Part shown: one piece after another, positions 45,932 to 57,590 of the stretch
Layout: each line of letters opens with the position of its first letter
Position numbering within the stretch: the first letter of the stretch is position 1
Assembly: GCA_001574975.1 (NCBI GenBank)
Contig: KQ965750.1
Coordinates: 409,025 to 473,024, forward strand
Reading direction: 5' to 3'
Length of the DNA stretch: 64,000 nt
Source: Gonapodya prolifera JEL478
Taxonomy: Eukaryota > Monoblepharomycota > Monoblepharidomycetes > Monoblepharidales > Gonapodyaceae
The notes under the pieces: generated by a model
Database searches by the model: none
What the model was told of the DNA's origin: nothing
What the model saw: the letters and a program-made list of their open reading frames with translations, nothing else
Program-made: the position numbers and the translations under genes

Positions 45932-48585
45932 TTCTTGTAGTGCAACGGACTGTGTAGACCTTGTGCCTGTTCCACGATGTATTCGTCCAAGATGGATTGA
46001 CTCGCAGATCTCTAAGTCGTCCCGTTTGCGGCGTTGGTGGTTGGACCAGGCAGCGACCCGGAGTTCAGCTTTGAGAGTTGGAAAATTAGTTACATTGAAA
46101 TAACCATACAAGCGTCCATAACAACCCGCGAATAAGACGCGCGACTCTTTTACGTATCTCATTGAACATCAGCTCGCCCCACCATACAAAGCCTTGCATC
46201 ACGCCATAGTTTCGATCTCCACTCCCACACAAGCCCCCCAGCAAGCTCCACACCGAGCCCATGCTGAAAGTGCTACTCGGCAAACCCGTGCCAGGCACAG
46301 GGAGGCCCGACTCTCGGCTCCCTCCACCTGTAGCTCGACGCCATTGGGACCTGATACGGTTACACCGGCTTCACGCAGGCCGAGCACTGCTTGGGCGTCA
46401 GTGAGGCAATACCCGACAGCAAGTGTTGAGTGATGATTGGTGATGGGTGGAAGAAGTGGGGTTAAGCGAGGTACTGTGAGGGAAGAGGAAGAGTATAATC
46501 CTGTGGTCCGCTGCCGCCGGATCAAGGGACAGAGAAAGGAGATATTGGATGTCCCAAAAGTAAAATGGAGTTGCCAACTAGAGAGGGATAAGCTTGTCGC
46601 ATATGACACATTGGTTTCCGTGTGGCGACCGGCATGCTGATATCTGACATGTTCAAACTATGCGTCACTGGTTTTGTTCAGCTCACTTCACGAGAGATGC
46701 AACTGCCATTAATGAGAGCCACGAACAAGCTCGAGAGGCAGTCACAGTCTCTCGAAAGTGGGTTGAACAGACCGTTAAACGCAGGTATAACTGGGCAACT
46801 GGCAAGGCAGAGGTGTTCCGGCACGCTCCGCAAGGAAACAAAAATAGCCGGACCAGACTGATATCAGAGCTCTTCCGTGTCCGACGCCAATCACAACAAA
46901 CCCCAAACAATCCGCCGGCCCACCGACCTCGCGACAGGGCCTTCTCTGCGACCGTACCTGCAACCACGTCAGCTTCTCCATACTACCTGCCACTGTCCAA
47001 ACCGAGAGATTTCTCGATGGCGTCCTGTCCCTTTGGTGCGAGGCGGTGGGGAACCTAAAAAACTGGAGGGGTCAGACACAACAGAGACAGCGACGTCTGC
47101 AGTCACGCTGCGTCAAGTGCATTGCCACGCTGTGAAGGTCTTGGTCGGGTCCGCTGAATGCTTTTGCGTGTCGCACCTTGGATGGAGATCCCAAGTATGA
47201 GAAATTTGCCGAGGTGGGTTTACAGCGACGCCCCCGCCGCGATGCCTCCTGTATTCCTACTGTGACGGAAGCGTCCACCGAGATCAAAACTGATTGAAGA
47301 GAAAGTGTTGGAAACTCCAAAAGGTTTAAATTATGGGGAAACACCCCACCCTGTGATACTCATCGAGAATATGTTCCCTTCCATAATAACGCCGTTCGCT
47401 TTGCATACCACGCGGTCGGAATGCTTGGACGGCGGCGGCTCAGCGAAATGCGAAATGCGTGGTGTGCTTGACGCGACGCTATCGGAGACTGGTCGTGCGG
47501 TGTTTCTGCGGACTGGACTGCGACGCGACCCGAGATGCGTCGATAAATCCAGCAGCCGCCTTCGTCAGTCACACTTCCGCGACGTTCGTCAACGCTTCCT
47601 TTGTGTCGAAAGCGCGATTAGTCACCCATTAAGCCAAGCCGGTCCTGATTTTGGCGGTGGGACCTTGTTCTCGGTCCTCGGGAGAGCACTGGAAAAACAA
47701 CGCACACGTCAGAAGCGAAAATGTACATGTGACGTCGGTGCACGGCTGGCAAAGGAATGAACGCATCCGTTTGATGTCATCACGTCGAGAACACCACGCA
47801 ACTGTGATGCGTTATGTCAAATTTATGTGCAAGAAATAGGCGGATTGAAATAATAAGCTCTTCACGGAATAAATTTTATTTGGAATGCCAGTTCTATCAA
47901 AACTCGTCTTGCTCTCGTCGATATGTGATCTTCGGAGCAACTCACACGTTCCCGACCCCTCGGATGCTTTCGCCGGAGCCTTGACCGGTGGTCGACATGA
48001 AGACAAGACGACCAATGATCACATGGATGCTGCTAACGAAATCCTCGGTTTGACCTGAACGGGTGCTCTCACGGGATCTTCGAAGATTTACACAACGCAA
48101 CTCTCGACAGTCGAGCGGCATAAAAGCAACCATAAACGAGTCAATTTTAACCAGAAGGATTAATGGAGGTGAGAAATCAGAGTGGATATGTGATTCGAGG
48201 TAGTTACAAAATACTAGTCGAAACTAGATTTGATCACAACAGAACCCAAAAAATTCAAGTAAAATGCCCAGCTATAACAACATCTTCAGTTCTGAGAAGC
48301 GCATTGCGGAAAGTGAACCATTAATGATGAGGCAGCGTTGCTGCGGCCGGACGCACAGTTTCTGCAGCGCGTCGCTTCCTGAAGCCGGCACCCCCGCCCA
48401 GCATCGTATACATCACCTTGCGCCTTCACCATCGGGCATCATCTGCTCGAGCCGCCCCCATCGCCATCCCTTCTGCACCGGGGGCGAAGAGGCGGAAGCA
48501 CCGCAACATCGTCGATCGACGTCTGAGTACTCATCGCGACCTCCCCGTCGAGGATCCCCGACATCCGGTCCACAAAGGGTGAACC
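45932..48585. other. 2.6 kb without a confident gene
   Basis: A minus-strand frame at about 46,199-46,440 (VGYCLTDAQAVLGLREAG) and another at 46,086-46,298 (FVWWGELMFNEIRKRVARL) look protein-like but could not be joined. A segment near 46,680 resembles the start of the conserved block found in the zinc-finger genes at 48.9 and 51.2 kb. Nothing else is supported. Confidence 0.35.
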
Positions 48586-49245
48586 ATGCGAACAGACCTT
48601 CCGCGAACGCTGAGGTGCACGCGATGCGGGAAGCAGTTCACGAGACGAGGTAAGTTCCAACTCCCCGAACTATGTCCTTCGTCGACTCCTGCCCAACTTT
48701 TGATGAGTACCCCCTTTGTCACTCGTTAAGACGTACTCCACCGCCACAAGAGCAGGACATGCGCAGCACTTCCGCTCCTTCCAACTGCTTCCGCGATAAA
48801 TCCTGTCCCAATGACTTCAGCGGCCTCCGTCTTCTGGCCCAGCTCCGACTTGATTGAGCCCCACCTTTATAACGTCGACTCGTCCCCAAAAATCAGCTCA
48901 TTTCACGAGAGATGCGACAACCCGCAGTTCGAGTCACAATTGGGCTTCGAAGGGCAGTCTAAGAGTCTCGGAAGTGAGTTGAGCCTGTCGCGCAGACCAA
49001 TGGAGCGGACTCAAATCGTAACATACCACCATAAGATTTTCTCGTCGCAACAGATCTTGTCCTTCGTCGAAGTGGTCCAGATCAGCCGGCAACATCACAT
49101 CACACTCTTCACCAGCATCCATTACCACCAACACAGGAGCTCCCCCCTATCCAGCACCATCCTAAAACAAATCGCACGGACATTCATACCAGTCCTTCCG
49201 CGTTGCTGGGAGTCCCTTTTTTGTTGGAGCCGAGCGTGTCACTGA
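48586..49245 (+). CDS. C2HC zinc-finger protein, paralogue 1 (2 exons, ~192 aa)
   Basis: Model: 48586-48649 joined to 48731-49245, phase 1, GTAAGT donor and GTTAAG acceptor. Across the junction the protein reads CTRCGKQFTRRDVLHRHK then SRTC: Cys-x2-Cys-x12-His-x4-Cys, a single C2HC finger with the fungal-type linker (TRRDVLxRH). A finger this close to the N-terminus suggests a small DNA-binding protein, but partners and targets are unknown. The rest is Ser-rich; a block SSFHERCDNPQ is shared with the paralogue at 50925-51377. The tail beyond residue ~100 is not shared and may be out of its true frame. No other domain is recognised. Confidence 0.6.
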
Positions 49246-49549
49246 CACCCGAATGGAGAATTCCGTTTGGGGTTTGATGATTCCGTTCGAGGACTTAGCG
49301 ATGGTAGATTCCGCGGAGCAGCTTGTTTTTGGTTAGAGCATATGTAGTCGCAGAGTCGTTGTCTTGAATCAGAAAAGATCTGTGATTGAGCCGTGGTAGA
49401 ATCGTCATTTCGGTTCCTTCCCCTTGAGCACTACGGGTACTCCGCAGGGTAACGAGCGATTCAAAAATAACGAAGATGTCGGCACGAAATATTGAGTCGA
49501 ACTCAACGTATCCAGGAACGCAGTGGCTCCCAGTGCCAAAACGAATCAC

Positions 49550-50010
49550 TCACCCCCCCCCCCCCCCCCCTGGTTGCAATGCCTGAAACATCACGGGCAT
49601 CAAAACACGCCTTTCGATGCATTCATTTATATAAACGAGGCTAGAGTTGACCGGATCGGAATGGCGTCCTATCGGGTGCGTAATCTCAACATCACCTGTG
49701 AGATTCACCGACGACTGCCAGTTTCCCAAGCTTCCCAGGCCTGGAATCACAATCAAGTTCACGTGACCTCTCCCACAAACATCAACGTCTTCTCTCACCG
49801 TGAAAGATCCTCCAAAAGCGACCTGCCACCTGCAGGTGCCGTCCTTGCATGTGGGGGTGGTGGAACCTAAAATGAGGCCGCAATGTCTCCAAGAGACCAC
49901 CAATTGCGGCCGGGGTGATTCAGACACTTACTGGGTGCTTTGAGTAATTTCTTCAACTCCTCTTTGCCGGAGCGGCCAGAGTCCCTTGCCGACAATACTC
50001 ATCCCGAGGT
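49550..50010 (-). CDS. Possible orphan gene next to a C homopolymer
   Basis: A minus-strand ATG near 50,002 opens MSIVGKGLWPLRQRGVEEIT and ends at a GTAAGT donor. After a TTTTAG acceptor a frame begins GSTTPTCKDGTCRWQVAFG and continues through VNLIVIPGLGSLGNWQSS. The phase of the join does not suit that frame, so the model is incomplete. The second exon starts with the same bases (GTTCCACCACC) as an exon in the orphan gene at 52.3-53.0 kb. It ends in an 18-base C/G run (49553-49570). No family recognised. Confidence 0.3.
49553..49570. repeat. 18-base C homopolymer
   Basis: Eighteen uninterrupted C residues. Such runs are prone to length error, so frames crossing it are unreliable. Confidence 0.9.
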
Positions 50011-50442
50011 GCTAAATAATGTGTCGCGAAATTTCCCGTCCAGAAACGCCACACCCCACCGAAGTGCCTCCTGACCTCTGCAGTGTCGGAATCTCGATGA
50101 GCAGGTTTATAAAGATAAGACAGGAATCAATCTCTGGTCGCGTGGTCACTTTCTGCTCCTTGGGACCTGCCGAATCCGACCGACCGACCTGCAATTGAGC
50201 GACCGCGATCGACGCGTTTCAAACAGATCAGGTCAAGATGGTGTAAAAGAAATGAGTCGTCCTCAAGTCAGAGCGTGATTCCATGATAGTCGGGGGCTCG
50301 GCGATGTTGCTCTATGTTTCAATGTCTGATGCAGCAACTGTCACGAAAGAGGAGTCTACTAGAAACTCTCTTGGGGTCTTGTTATGAGCTTGGCGTCCCA
50401 GGCGTTGCATGCGTTCCACCCCGAAATCTCGTAACTCCGTGA

Positions 50443-50676
50443 ATGGCTGAAGGAGTCCTGAAAATTTCGACAGATATCAGTGGATCCCTAGCAAAGGATT
50501 TTGACCAAGCCGTCACATTAATTTGTGATTTCGGATCTTTTCCAAGGTGTGATGAGGCAGCTTTCGTCCTATGTTCCTTGGAGGATCCAGCAGTACTCCC
50601 AACAGACGCGTGGCGAGCTCTTCTCAACATTCGTGTCATCTGCATTACTGTGTACTGCTTTCACTCGGTTACGTAG
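50443..50676 (+). CDS. Possible small orphan gene (77 aa)
   Basis: ATG 50443, then a frame with natural composition (STDISGSLAKDFDQAVTLIC and CSLEDPAVLPTDAWRALLN). There is no intron signal and no known motif. It lies between orphan sequences and just upstream of the second zinc-finger gene. It may be a short single-exon gene or chance. Confidence 0.25.
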   Translation: MAEGVLKISTDISGSLAKDFDQAVTLICDFGSFPRCDEAAFVLCSLEDPAVLPTDAWRALLNIRVICITVYCFHSVT

Positions 50677-50924
50677 CACTGGTCTCTGTTGTGGACTGTG
50701 GAGCTAATTGGATAATTATCCCGTCAGGTGCGGCTCGGGCTACATCTTAATTTTTGAGCGTCGTACCAACATCCGCCCTAACGGATATCTCACCATCGTC
50801 TCAACACTCATATTCAGTCGACCATCTCCTGCTGGAGCAATCCAACGTCGCTCCTCCTTAGTACTCGACGTCTAGGCATCCACTCTGACCAACATCCATC
50901 GCAGGGATACATAACTGAAGAACC

Positions 50925-51377
50925 ATGCGGACCGACTTGGCGAGGACATTGCGATGCGTTGGATGCGGGAAGCTCTTTACGAGAAGAGGTATGGATTAGT
51001 CTGATGCCAGGGCGTCGTTCAATCTACCATCGTCAAGCAACTCTCTACCCACTTCAGATGTCCTTCAACGGCATCGACAAAAGTCGTGCTCGAACCATCT
51101 TTCCGGTCTTCCTCTCGCCTCCATGATGCTCGAATCCGCTCCTTCCCATCAAATCCACATGTACCACGGCCGTGCTCCCTCAACTTGGACGGCGACACCC
51201 GAATCCCCATCTCCGACATGGAATATACCACTCAGCTCACTTCATGAGAGATGTAACGACCCCTCGGAAGCGTCGCAGGAGTGGCTCCGCGGACAGTTTC
51301 AACTTCTCGGAGGTGAGCAGAGCCAAATACGAAGAGAAAAGGGAGCTCGCTTGTGCCGCGTTCCTCAACTACTGTGA
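50925..51377 (+). CDS. C2HC zinc-finger protein, paralogue 2 (2 exons, ~127 aa)
   Basis: Model: 50925-50988 joined to 51058-51377. The first exon is 64 nt, identical in length and phase to that of the gene at 48586, and the N-terminus is almost the same (MRTDLARTLRC versus MRTDLPRTLRC). The finger reads CVGCGKLFTRRDVLQRHR then QKSC: Cys-x2-Cys-x12-His-x4-Cys. Further on it shares LSSLHERCNDP with the paralogue. A second frame over the end of exon 2 (TTPRKRRRSGSADSFNF, SRAKYEEKREL) also looks coding and begins after a CACTCAG acceptor-like site, so an extra intron or alternative splicing is possible. Single-finger small protein, probably DNA- or RNA-binding; function unknown. Confidence 0.6.
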
Positions 51378-52283
51378 ATAGCATCAGATTCTTCTCCATC
51401 CTCTGTCTGTTTGGTCCAGTTATACCAGTCTCCCGGTGTCAGTGTTATAGGCACCCGTCAAGCTGAGCAGACAAGGCCCTTTTCGTCACCGGCAGCACGC
51501 TCATCTCTCGTGCAGAGTGCGCACAGTGAAAATGAAGTGGCACTTGAACGAAACTGGGACGTATTCGTGGTATCCACGGCACTTCCAATTCCTGTTGAAC
51601 CCAAAGTGTCGCTGTCACCTGTCTGGGATATCCCTTTCCGAATTTGAGAATCGTTATCACAAGCGCCAATACATACTCCTGCCGGGAACCTCGGGTGACT
51701 GGTCGGTACGACTGGATGTTGGCGCTATCCGAAGAATCGGAACGTCAGAAATAATGAAACGCTCTCGAACTTATTAAAAAATGTAACTTTCCTCACCGTG
51801 AATGAAATTCTCACTTTTTTGTGCTCGTGGAACACTCCATTTGGGTCGATCGATGCCAGACCTGACCCACCATGTCATGTATCTGTCGGCGGGTGAGCCA
51901 ATCCATCCAGCCAACCTTTCACCGTTGCTAGAGCTTCTGACCGCTTGCTGGACATTCGTCCACCGGCGGGCGTGCGTTGGAGAAGGGGTGATCCACCAAC
52001 ACTCCTCTCCCTTTCCTCCCTTGCTGAACATCCGCGGGGATTGGGTCCTTCAGATAGCCTCCCGCAGAACTCTTTGCGACCCGATTGATAACGCTTTCTA
52101 TCGTGAAGTCAGGCTTTCGGCCTCAAGCCGCTTGTGGCGACCGCTTCCGGATGGGTGTTCGCCAATTAGGCAGTGTGATTGACCTCTTGCATGAAGATAT
52201 ATCGCCCAATCTTTCAGGTCCACGTTTCAACACTATGAATATCGCAGCTACATTTTCTCCTGCTTCAGGACTGGTACTATTCG
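51378..52283. other. No confident gene
   Basis: Short frames on both strands with no motif. Nothing recognised. Confidence 0.4.
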
Positions 52284-52960
52284 TCATTCCGCAGGAATGG
52301 GATCCAGCCCAAATGTCCAGGTATCATACCAGGTCATAACGTCAAACGCCCTCGGACCGTATAAGCCCGACACGTGTTGAAGTCCGCGGTAGATGTCAGT
52401 TGAACATGGTTTTAGTCCCAGGGACGGTGATTTATTGCCGTGGTCGAAGTGACTCGTCGGCAGTGATCGTGTGCGCCATGACGCACTCACCACATTAGTG
52501 ACCGAACTCACCAATTTGTTCCCAAATGGCAAATCGGAGCAGGAACTCGCTGCTGTTCGGTAATGGTCGCGACGTCGGGAAGTTCTGGGATCTCTCACAA
52601 AGCAAGGGCACCTCTATAAGATTGACGGTCCGGGAGGGCATCAACTCTTCCACAAACTCCCCGGTCGCCTGCTCGCAAGACTTTCCCGAAACTATGAGGC
52701 GCAACTCCAATGTGTGACTTTCTGTCTCGGTGGTGGAACCCTGAAACTCCCGGGGACCTTACCTTGAAAATCACGGTGCCCCAAGTGATCCCAAGGTCTT
52801 GGACCATGAATCAAGACTCCGCGGAATGGATTTGCTATCCAAGTTATAGTACACTAGGGCATAGTCGATAATTAAGATTTCTAGGAACCACTCGATTTCT
52901 TTGAGAGGGCGCCGTACTTACTTCCACGGGATCACATCCACGCATGAAGAGATCAGCACT
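52284..52960 (-). CDS. Orphan multi-exon gene, partly resolved
   Basis: Coding-like exons on the minus strand. One starts with an ATG near 52,956 (MSADLFMRGCDPVE) and ends at a GTAAGT donor. One holds MVQDLGITWGTVIFK (from 52,804). One begins GSTTETESHTLELRLIVSG and runs to FLLRFAIWEQI, ending at a GTGAGT donor (about 52,510-52,725). The last holds GLQHVSGLYGPRAFDVMTW and ends at the TAA/TGA near 52,284. The composition is natural and donors are good, but not every acceptor was fixed; one apparent gap is only 22 nt. No family recognised. It shares an exon start with the possible gene at 49.6-50.0 kb, so they may be distant paralogues. Confidence 0.45.
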
Positions 52961-53363
52961 CATTCGGTCGAGACCATCGAGGAAACGATATAAAAAACGC
53001 AATGATAATTTGTAAACCCAGTTTGTGAAGCTTCAGGCTTAACTTTTGGTGGGCCCTCTGCAAAGCACAGCGAAAAGGTTGAGAACACCATCGGGAGACA
53101 AATGGTCCGATGACTTTGAACCATCAGTATCCTCTATGAAACCACCGTCAATTACACGAAGTATTATGTAAAACCAACTCTCACTACACTGCAGCTGCTG
53201 AGGCTAGAGAAAACAAACAACCAAGCACGACCCGAACACGCGCCCACTCCCATGCAACGCACACACTGCACATAAATGAGTCCACCACCGTTCGCGCGCC
53301 TCTACCGAGGCGCGCTCACACCATCACATCTCTCCCACACTGACACCGACGCCGACGAGCCGA

Positions 53364-54178
<815 letters not shown>

Positions 54179-55582
54179 CTACGTGATTGGTTCGGGGTTG
54201 AGGGGGATGGAGAAAAGAGTAAGTTCAGGGAGTTGATGTCGAAAAAGAGTGCGAGAAGTGCGAGAAATGAGAAAACGACGGGTACATGTCGTTCCATTCC
54301 TCGTTCGAGGGCCCAACCAGATTCAGGTATCGGGTTGATTACAACTCCCGTAGCAGCAGTCCTTCAATAGAACGAATACAGTTCTTCGTCTCATTTCGCC
54401 TTCCATGTCCCACTATTAGATCCCCCAGCAGCGGGAAGGAAAGCTGAGGTCTGATTCCCCACCACAAGTAGCTCCACGAAACAGGAGGGGGAGGCTACCC
54501 CTCGGGATGTGAGGTGGAGTTCAGCAATTTTCTCCGTTCCACGTGCAAATTTCGAGGGAGCATTCGTTTCCAGTGTCACCGACGGGTGGATTCAAAAGAT
54601 GCCCATCAGCGCCACCTAACATTGCCGCCTCGTCAGCCTTCCGCGAAGCGTATCGTCGCATCTTCCAGCAACATACGCTTCCGGAGACGCGTTCTGTCCG
54701 ATTCCTCTACAGCAGACGTCCGTTTTCATCGTCCCACCTCACAGCCTTTGCCAGCGACCTTATCGCCCCATCACACATCCCCAAGTGAAGGCGAGACGAA
54801 CCTTTCCGACAGCTCCGTCTCCGACTACGACACATTTTATCGTCTGCATGGGTGTGTTGGTGGTGTGGCGTTGGGTGGGACGGGCTGCAGGTGGCAGAGT
54901 TCTTCCAAGAACGGACTGAAAGCGTCTGGCGAGGACAGCGAGCGCAGGGGAGAGAAGGACGGGAAGAGCGAATGAAGTGGGTTCGGTCGGTCCGGATAAA
55001 TGGATGGGATATTGGTTTGGTGAAGGTGAGCGAAGTGGCCTAAGTGCCGCAGGTCACGTGACACATAAAATTGGAGGGGACCCTAAACGTGAAGAAGCCA
55101 GGTTTTGCGAACTTTCACCATGTTGTAGCCGAGGCAATGGTTTTTTTTAGCTGTAAGTAGTGAGGAAACAATGAACGGCCTCTTCTGCGCATTTTTGGAG
55201 CATTACTACGATTACCTGAACCTTGATGCTCATGGCCCTGCCAAGATGTTTATTCAACTTGAGAATAAGTGGCCAGCGAAGGTGGACGATTCAAACTCCT
55301 ACGCTCTGGCTCCACAAGTCATGGTTGGCATGAACTTTGATTTGATAAATCGAACAAAGTACCTCATTCTCCAAGGAATCTGTAAACTTCATCTCAATTT
55401 TATCTCAAATTCATCTGCAACGCAACTGGCTTCGTGGGTCGGCAGAATATGAAAGGGTCGCCTTCACAATCTGCCGAACTCTGTTGAAATGATAACGCTT
55501 TCGGGGTAACCACACCGTCCCCACTCGTCCGCCCTCTCCACGCGCCGAAGCATCGACCGATTCCGTCTCGAGCCTGGAACTC
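54179..55582. other. 1.4 kb, possible 5' region of the GTPase gene
   Basis: Expected to hold the missing first exon of the Rho-family gene, but I see no P-loop sequence. A plus-strand frame (54,514-54,975, containing SPSEGETNLSDSSVSDYDTF) is Ser-rich and protein-like but unsupported otherwise. Short AT-rich stretch near 55,060-55,160. Confidence 0.4.
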
Positions 55583-56788
55583 ATGACCAACACCGTGAAA
55601 GTCCCAGAGGACCCACCGCCTGCATACTCTCATTCAGATGACAGGTCCGTAGAGACCAATCAAGACACCGACACGACCAATCTCATCAGAGGTGGTGCTA
55701 CTACTGGGAATGTCGGTGCATATCGTGAGTTTTGTTGGATTGATTCAGCCGACTTCAACTTCCGTCCATTCACGACCTGTCTTTGGTTCTTGTAACCCCA
55801 CGTAGCGGCCCATCAGCGCAAATACGTTACTATCGAGAGGAGTTTTGCCCATCTGGTGCCGAAAGCGGGGAGGCACGGCATTTGGGCTGCCGCGTTTGAT
55901 GCGAACAACTGGATTATCCTCGCATTCTTCTTACTGGTCGACCTTCCATGGGCGGTGAGTCGATTCGTTGTCTTTTTTTTGAGGATTCTGCAGGCCTCAC
56001 ACGATACCATGGGATGGAAATGCGATATGAAGATCTTCTGTACAACATGGGTCCTCACGACCGCCGGACTCGCGATTGGCTTCATGGTAAGATTGATTTA
56101 ATACAAGTCGCCTTGTGTGTGAGTCAGGGAAGTCGAGTTCTGACCAATTTCCCCCCTTTTCTGTGTAACAATTGACTAGGTTCTTCCCTTCCTCGGCATC
56201 CCGATGGGTATTGTCTTCGCCTACTCGTGGATTCTGCTCGCCAAAGCAGATATGGCCATGCTTAAGCAGATATATCCAGAAGAAGGTACGCATTTTTTTA
56301 TCCGCTTTTGGGTCAACATATCATGGCGCATTTGATGAACACTGGTCTATTGTCCCCCACCAGAGGCTCATGTGTCTTTCGTATATCCACCCATTCCTCA
56401 GCTTACTGTACAAGAAGGAGAGTTCTTCCCCAGTGCAGTCCTTCGCATCTTCCGCGAAACCTTCCTATCTCCTGACGCTTGGAAGGCCGCAATCTGGTTA
56501 GGTTTTGTCAAAGTGCGTCAAAGTGCTCTTGTTGCCCTTGTCCGTCGCCCATGGTCCCAACAAAACTATCCCTTCCCTTTCTTTTCGCAGATCATTCTGG
56601 CTCCTATATCGTTCACCCTCGCATGTCTCGCGCTCTGCCTCTTTGTCCCAGCAATGGTATGCTGCCTCGCTGGCCCCGTGTTTGCGGTAATGAGACTCTG
56701 CGGGTGGCTGGAGTATTTTGGGGCGTGGACTGCGATGGGACGTCCTCCGATTGTTGTGGCCAATCTCCCGATTGCAGGCGCTGTGTAG
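55583..56788 (+). CDS. Multipass membrane protein resembling putative sensor domains (5 exons, ~291 aa)
   Basis: Model: 55583-55724, 55806-56086, 56180-56285, 56364-56512 and 56591-56788; phases fit. A ~55-residue cytosolic head includes PPPAYS (a PPxY motif that binds WW domains such as Rsp5/Nedd4). Four to five hydrophobic segments follow: NNWIILAFFLLVDLPWAV, WVLTTAGLAIGFMVLPFLG, IPMGIVFAYSWILLAKADMA, IILAPISFTLACLALCLFV and MVCCLAGPVFAVMRL. The pattern GLAxGFxxLPFLGIPMG followed by a membrane segment, then a helix and a KLP-like return, resembles the PF13796 'putative sensor' fold known from bacterial histidine kinases. That is inference. A 39-nt segment (55955-55993) has intron-like ends but also reads through in frame; I kept it as coding. 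The gene shares the strand of no immediate neighbour. Confidence 0.65.
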
Positions 56789-57590
56789 AGTCATAATGTT
56801 CGCTTTGCATAATGCATTTCAGTTTGCTTTTTTGTTCATAATATAATATGTACTACTGTGAATACTGTCGATGATACGGCGTGATGAGCGCTGCACGTCG
56901 ACATGCCGGGAGAGGGTCAATTTTGATGCACAACATTGCCGCTCACCAGTTTCGGTGAGCGGACACGTGCACCCCAAAAAGAGTCGTGACAAGCGTCTCA
57001 ATCCCTGCTTTCTGATGGTACGTCTGTTCGACATGGTGTGACTCAGCTCTACAGTCAGTGATATCCGGCCGTCATTTAAAATCGATCACATTTCCAAGCA
57101 ACTTTTCCAAATACACGGGTGTTCATTTTATATTTAACTGATACTGATTTCCTACCATTTCTTCCCGTCTGATATTTTTTCCCCAACATAAGTGAAAACA
57201 ACACCTCACCGCAAGCGCACGCCCAAATGTTCCAATTATCCAAAAGCCACATCCGCCTACTAACTCACTCACTCCACCACCACCGCTTCCGACCAACACC
57301 TCCGAATTTTCGAGTTTTGTGCGTGGCTCCATCATACATCTCCGTGCTCGCAGTATGGGGCGTAAAAGAAAGGAATATCATTCGTGGGGTGTCAGGGTGA
57401 TGGGTACACGGAAAAATAGAAAAGGGGAACAGGGTGCAAGGTGCAGAGTAAAGGGGTTACAGAAAAGTGGGGAAGAAAAAATACGTGGTGCAGCGTGTGT
57501 ACGTTGTTGTGGTGTGTGAGTGGAGGTGGAAACAGTGAACGCGAAGAACGAAGAGAGGAACGGAGGGATACGAGACAACCAGGCCCTTTC
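56789..57590. other. Convergent intergenic region
   Basis: 3' sides of the sensor-like gene (plus) and the F-box/WD40 gene (minus). AT-rich, with no supported gene. Confidence 0.5.

Noticed and set aside
54740-54790. Candidate P-loop exon for the Rho-family gene
   Set aside because: A GDGA-like reading exists on the minus strand but lacks the Gly-Lys end and a fitting donor.
55171-55452. 93-codon plus-strand frame upstream of the sensor-like gene
   Set aside because: ATG start and fair composition, but no motif, no splice signals and no relation to the downstream gene.
55955-55993. 39-nt intron in the sensor-like gene
   Set aside because: It has GTGAGT...CTGCAG ends but is in frame and reads as part of a membrane segment, so I kept it coding. 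Either form is possible.
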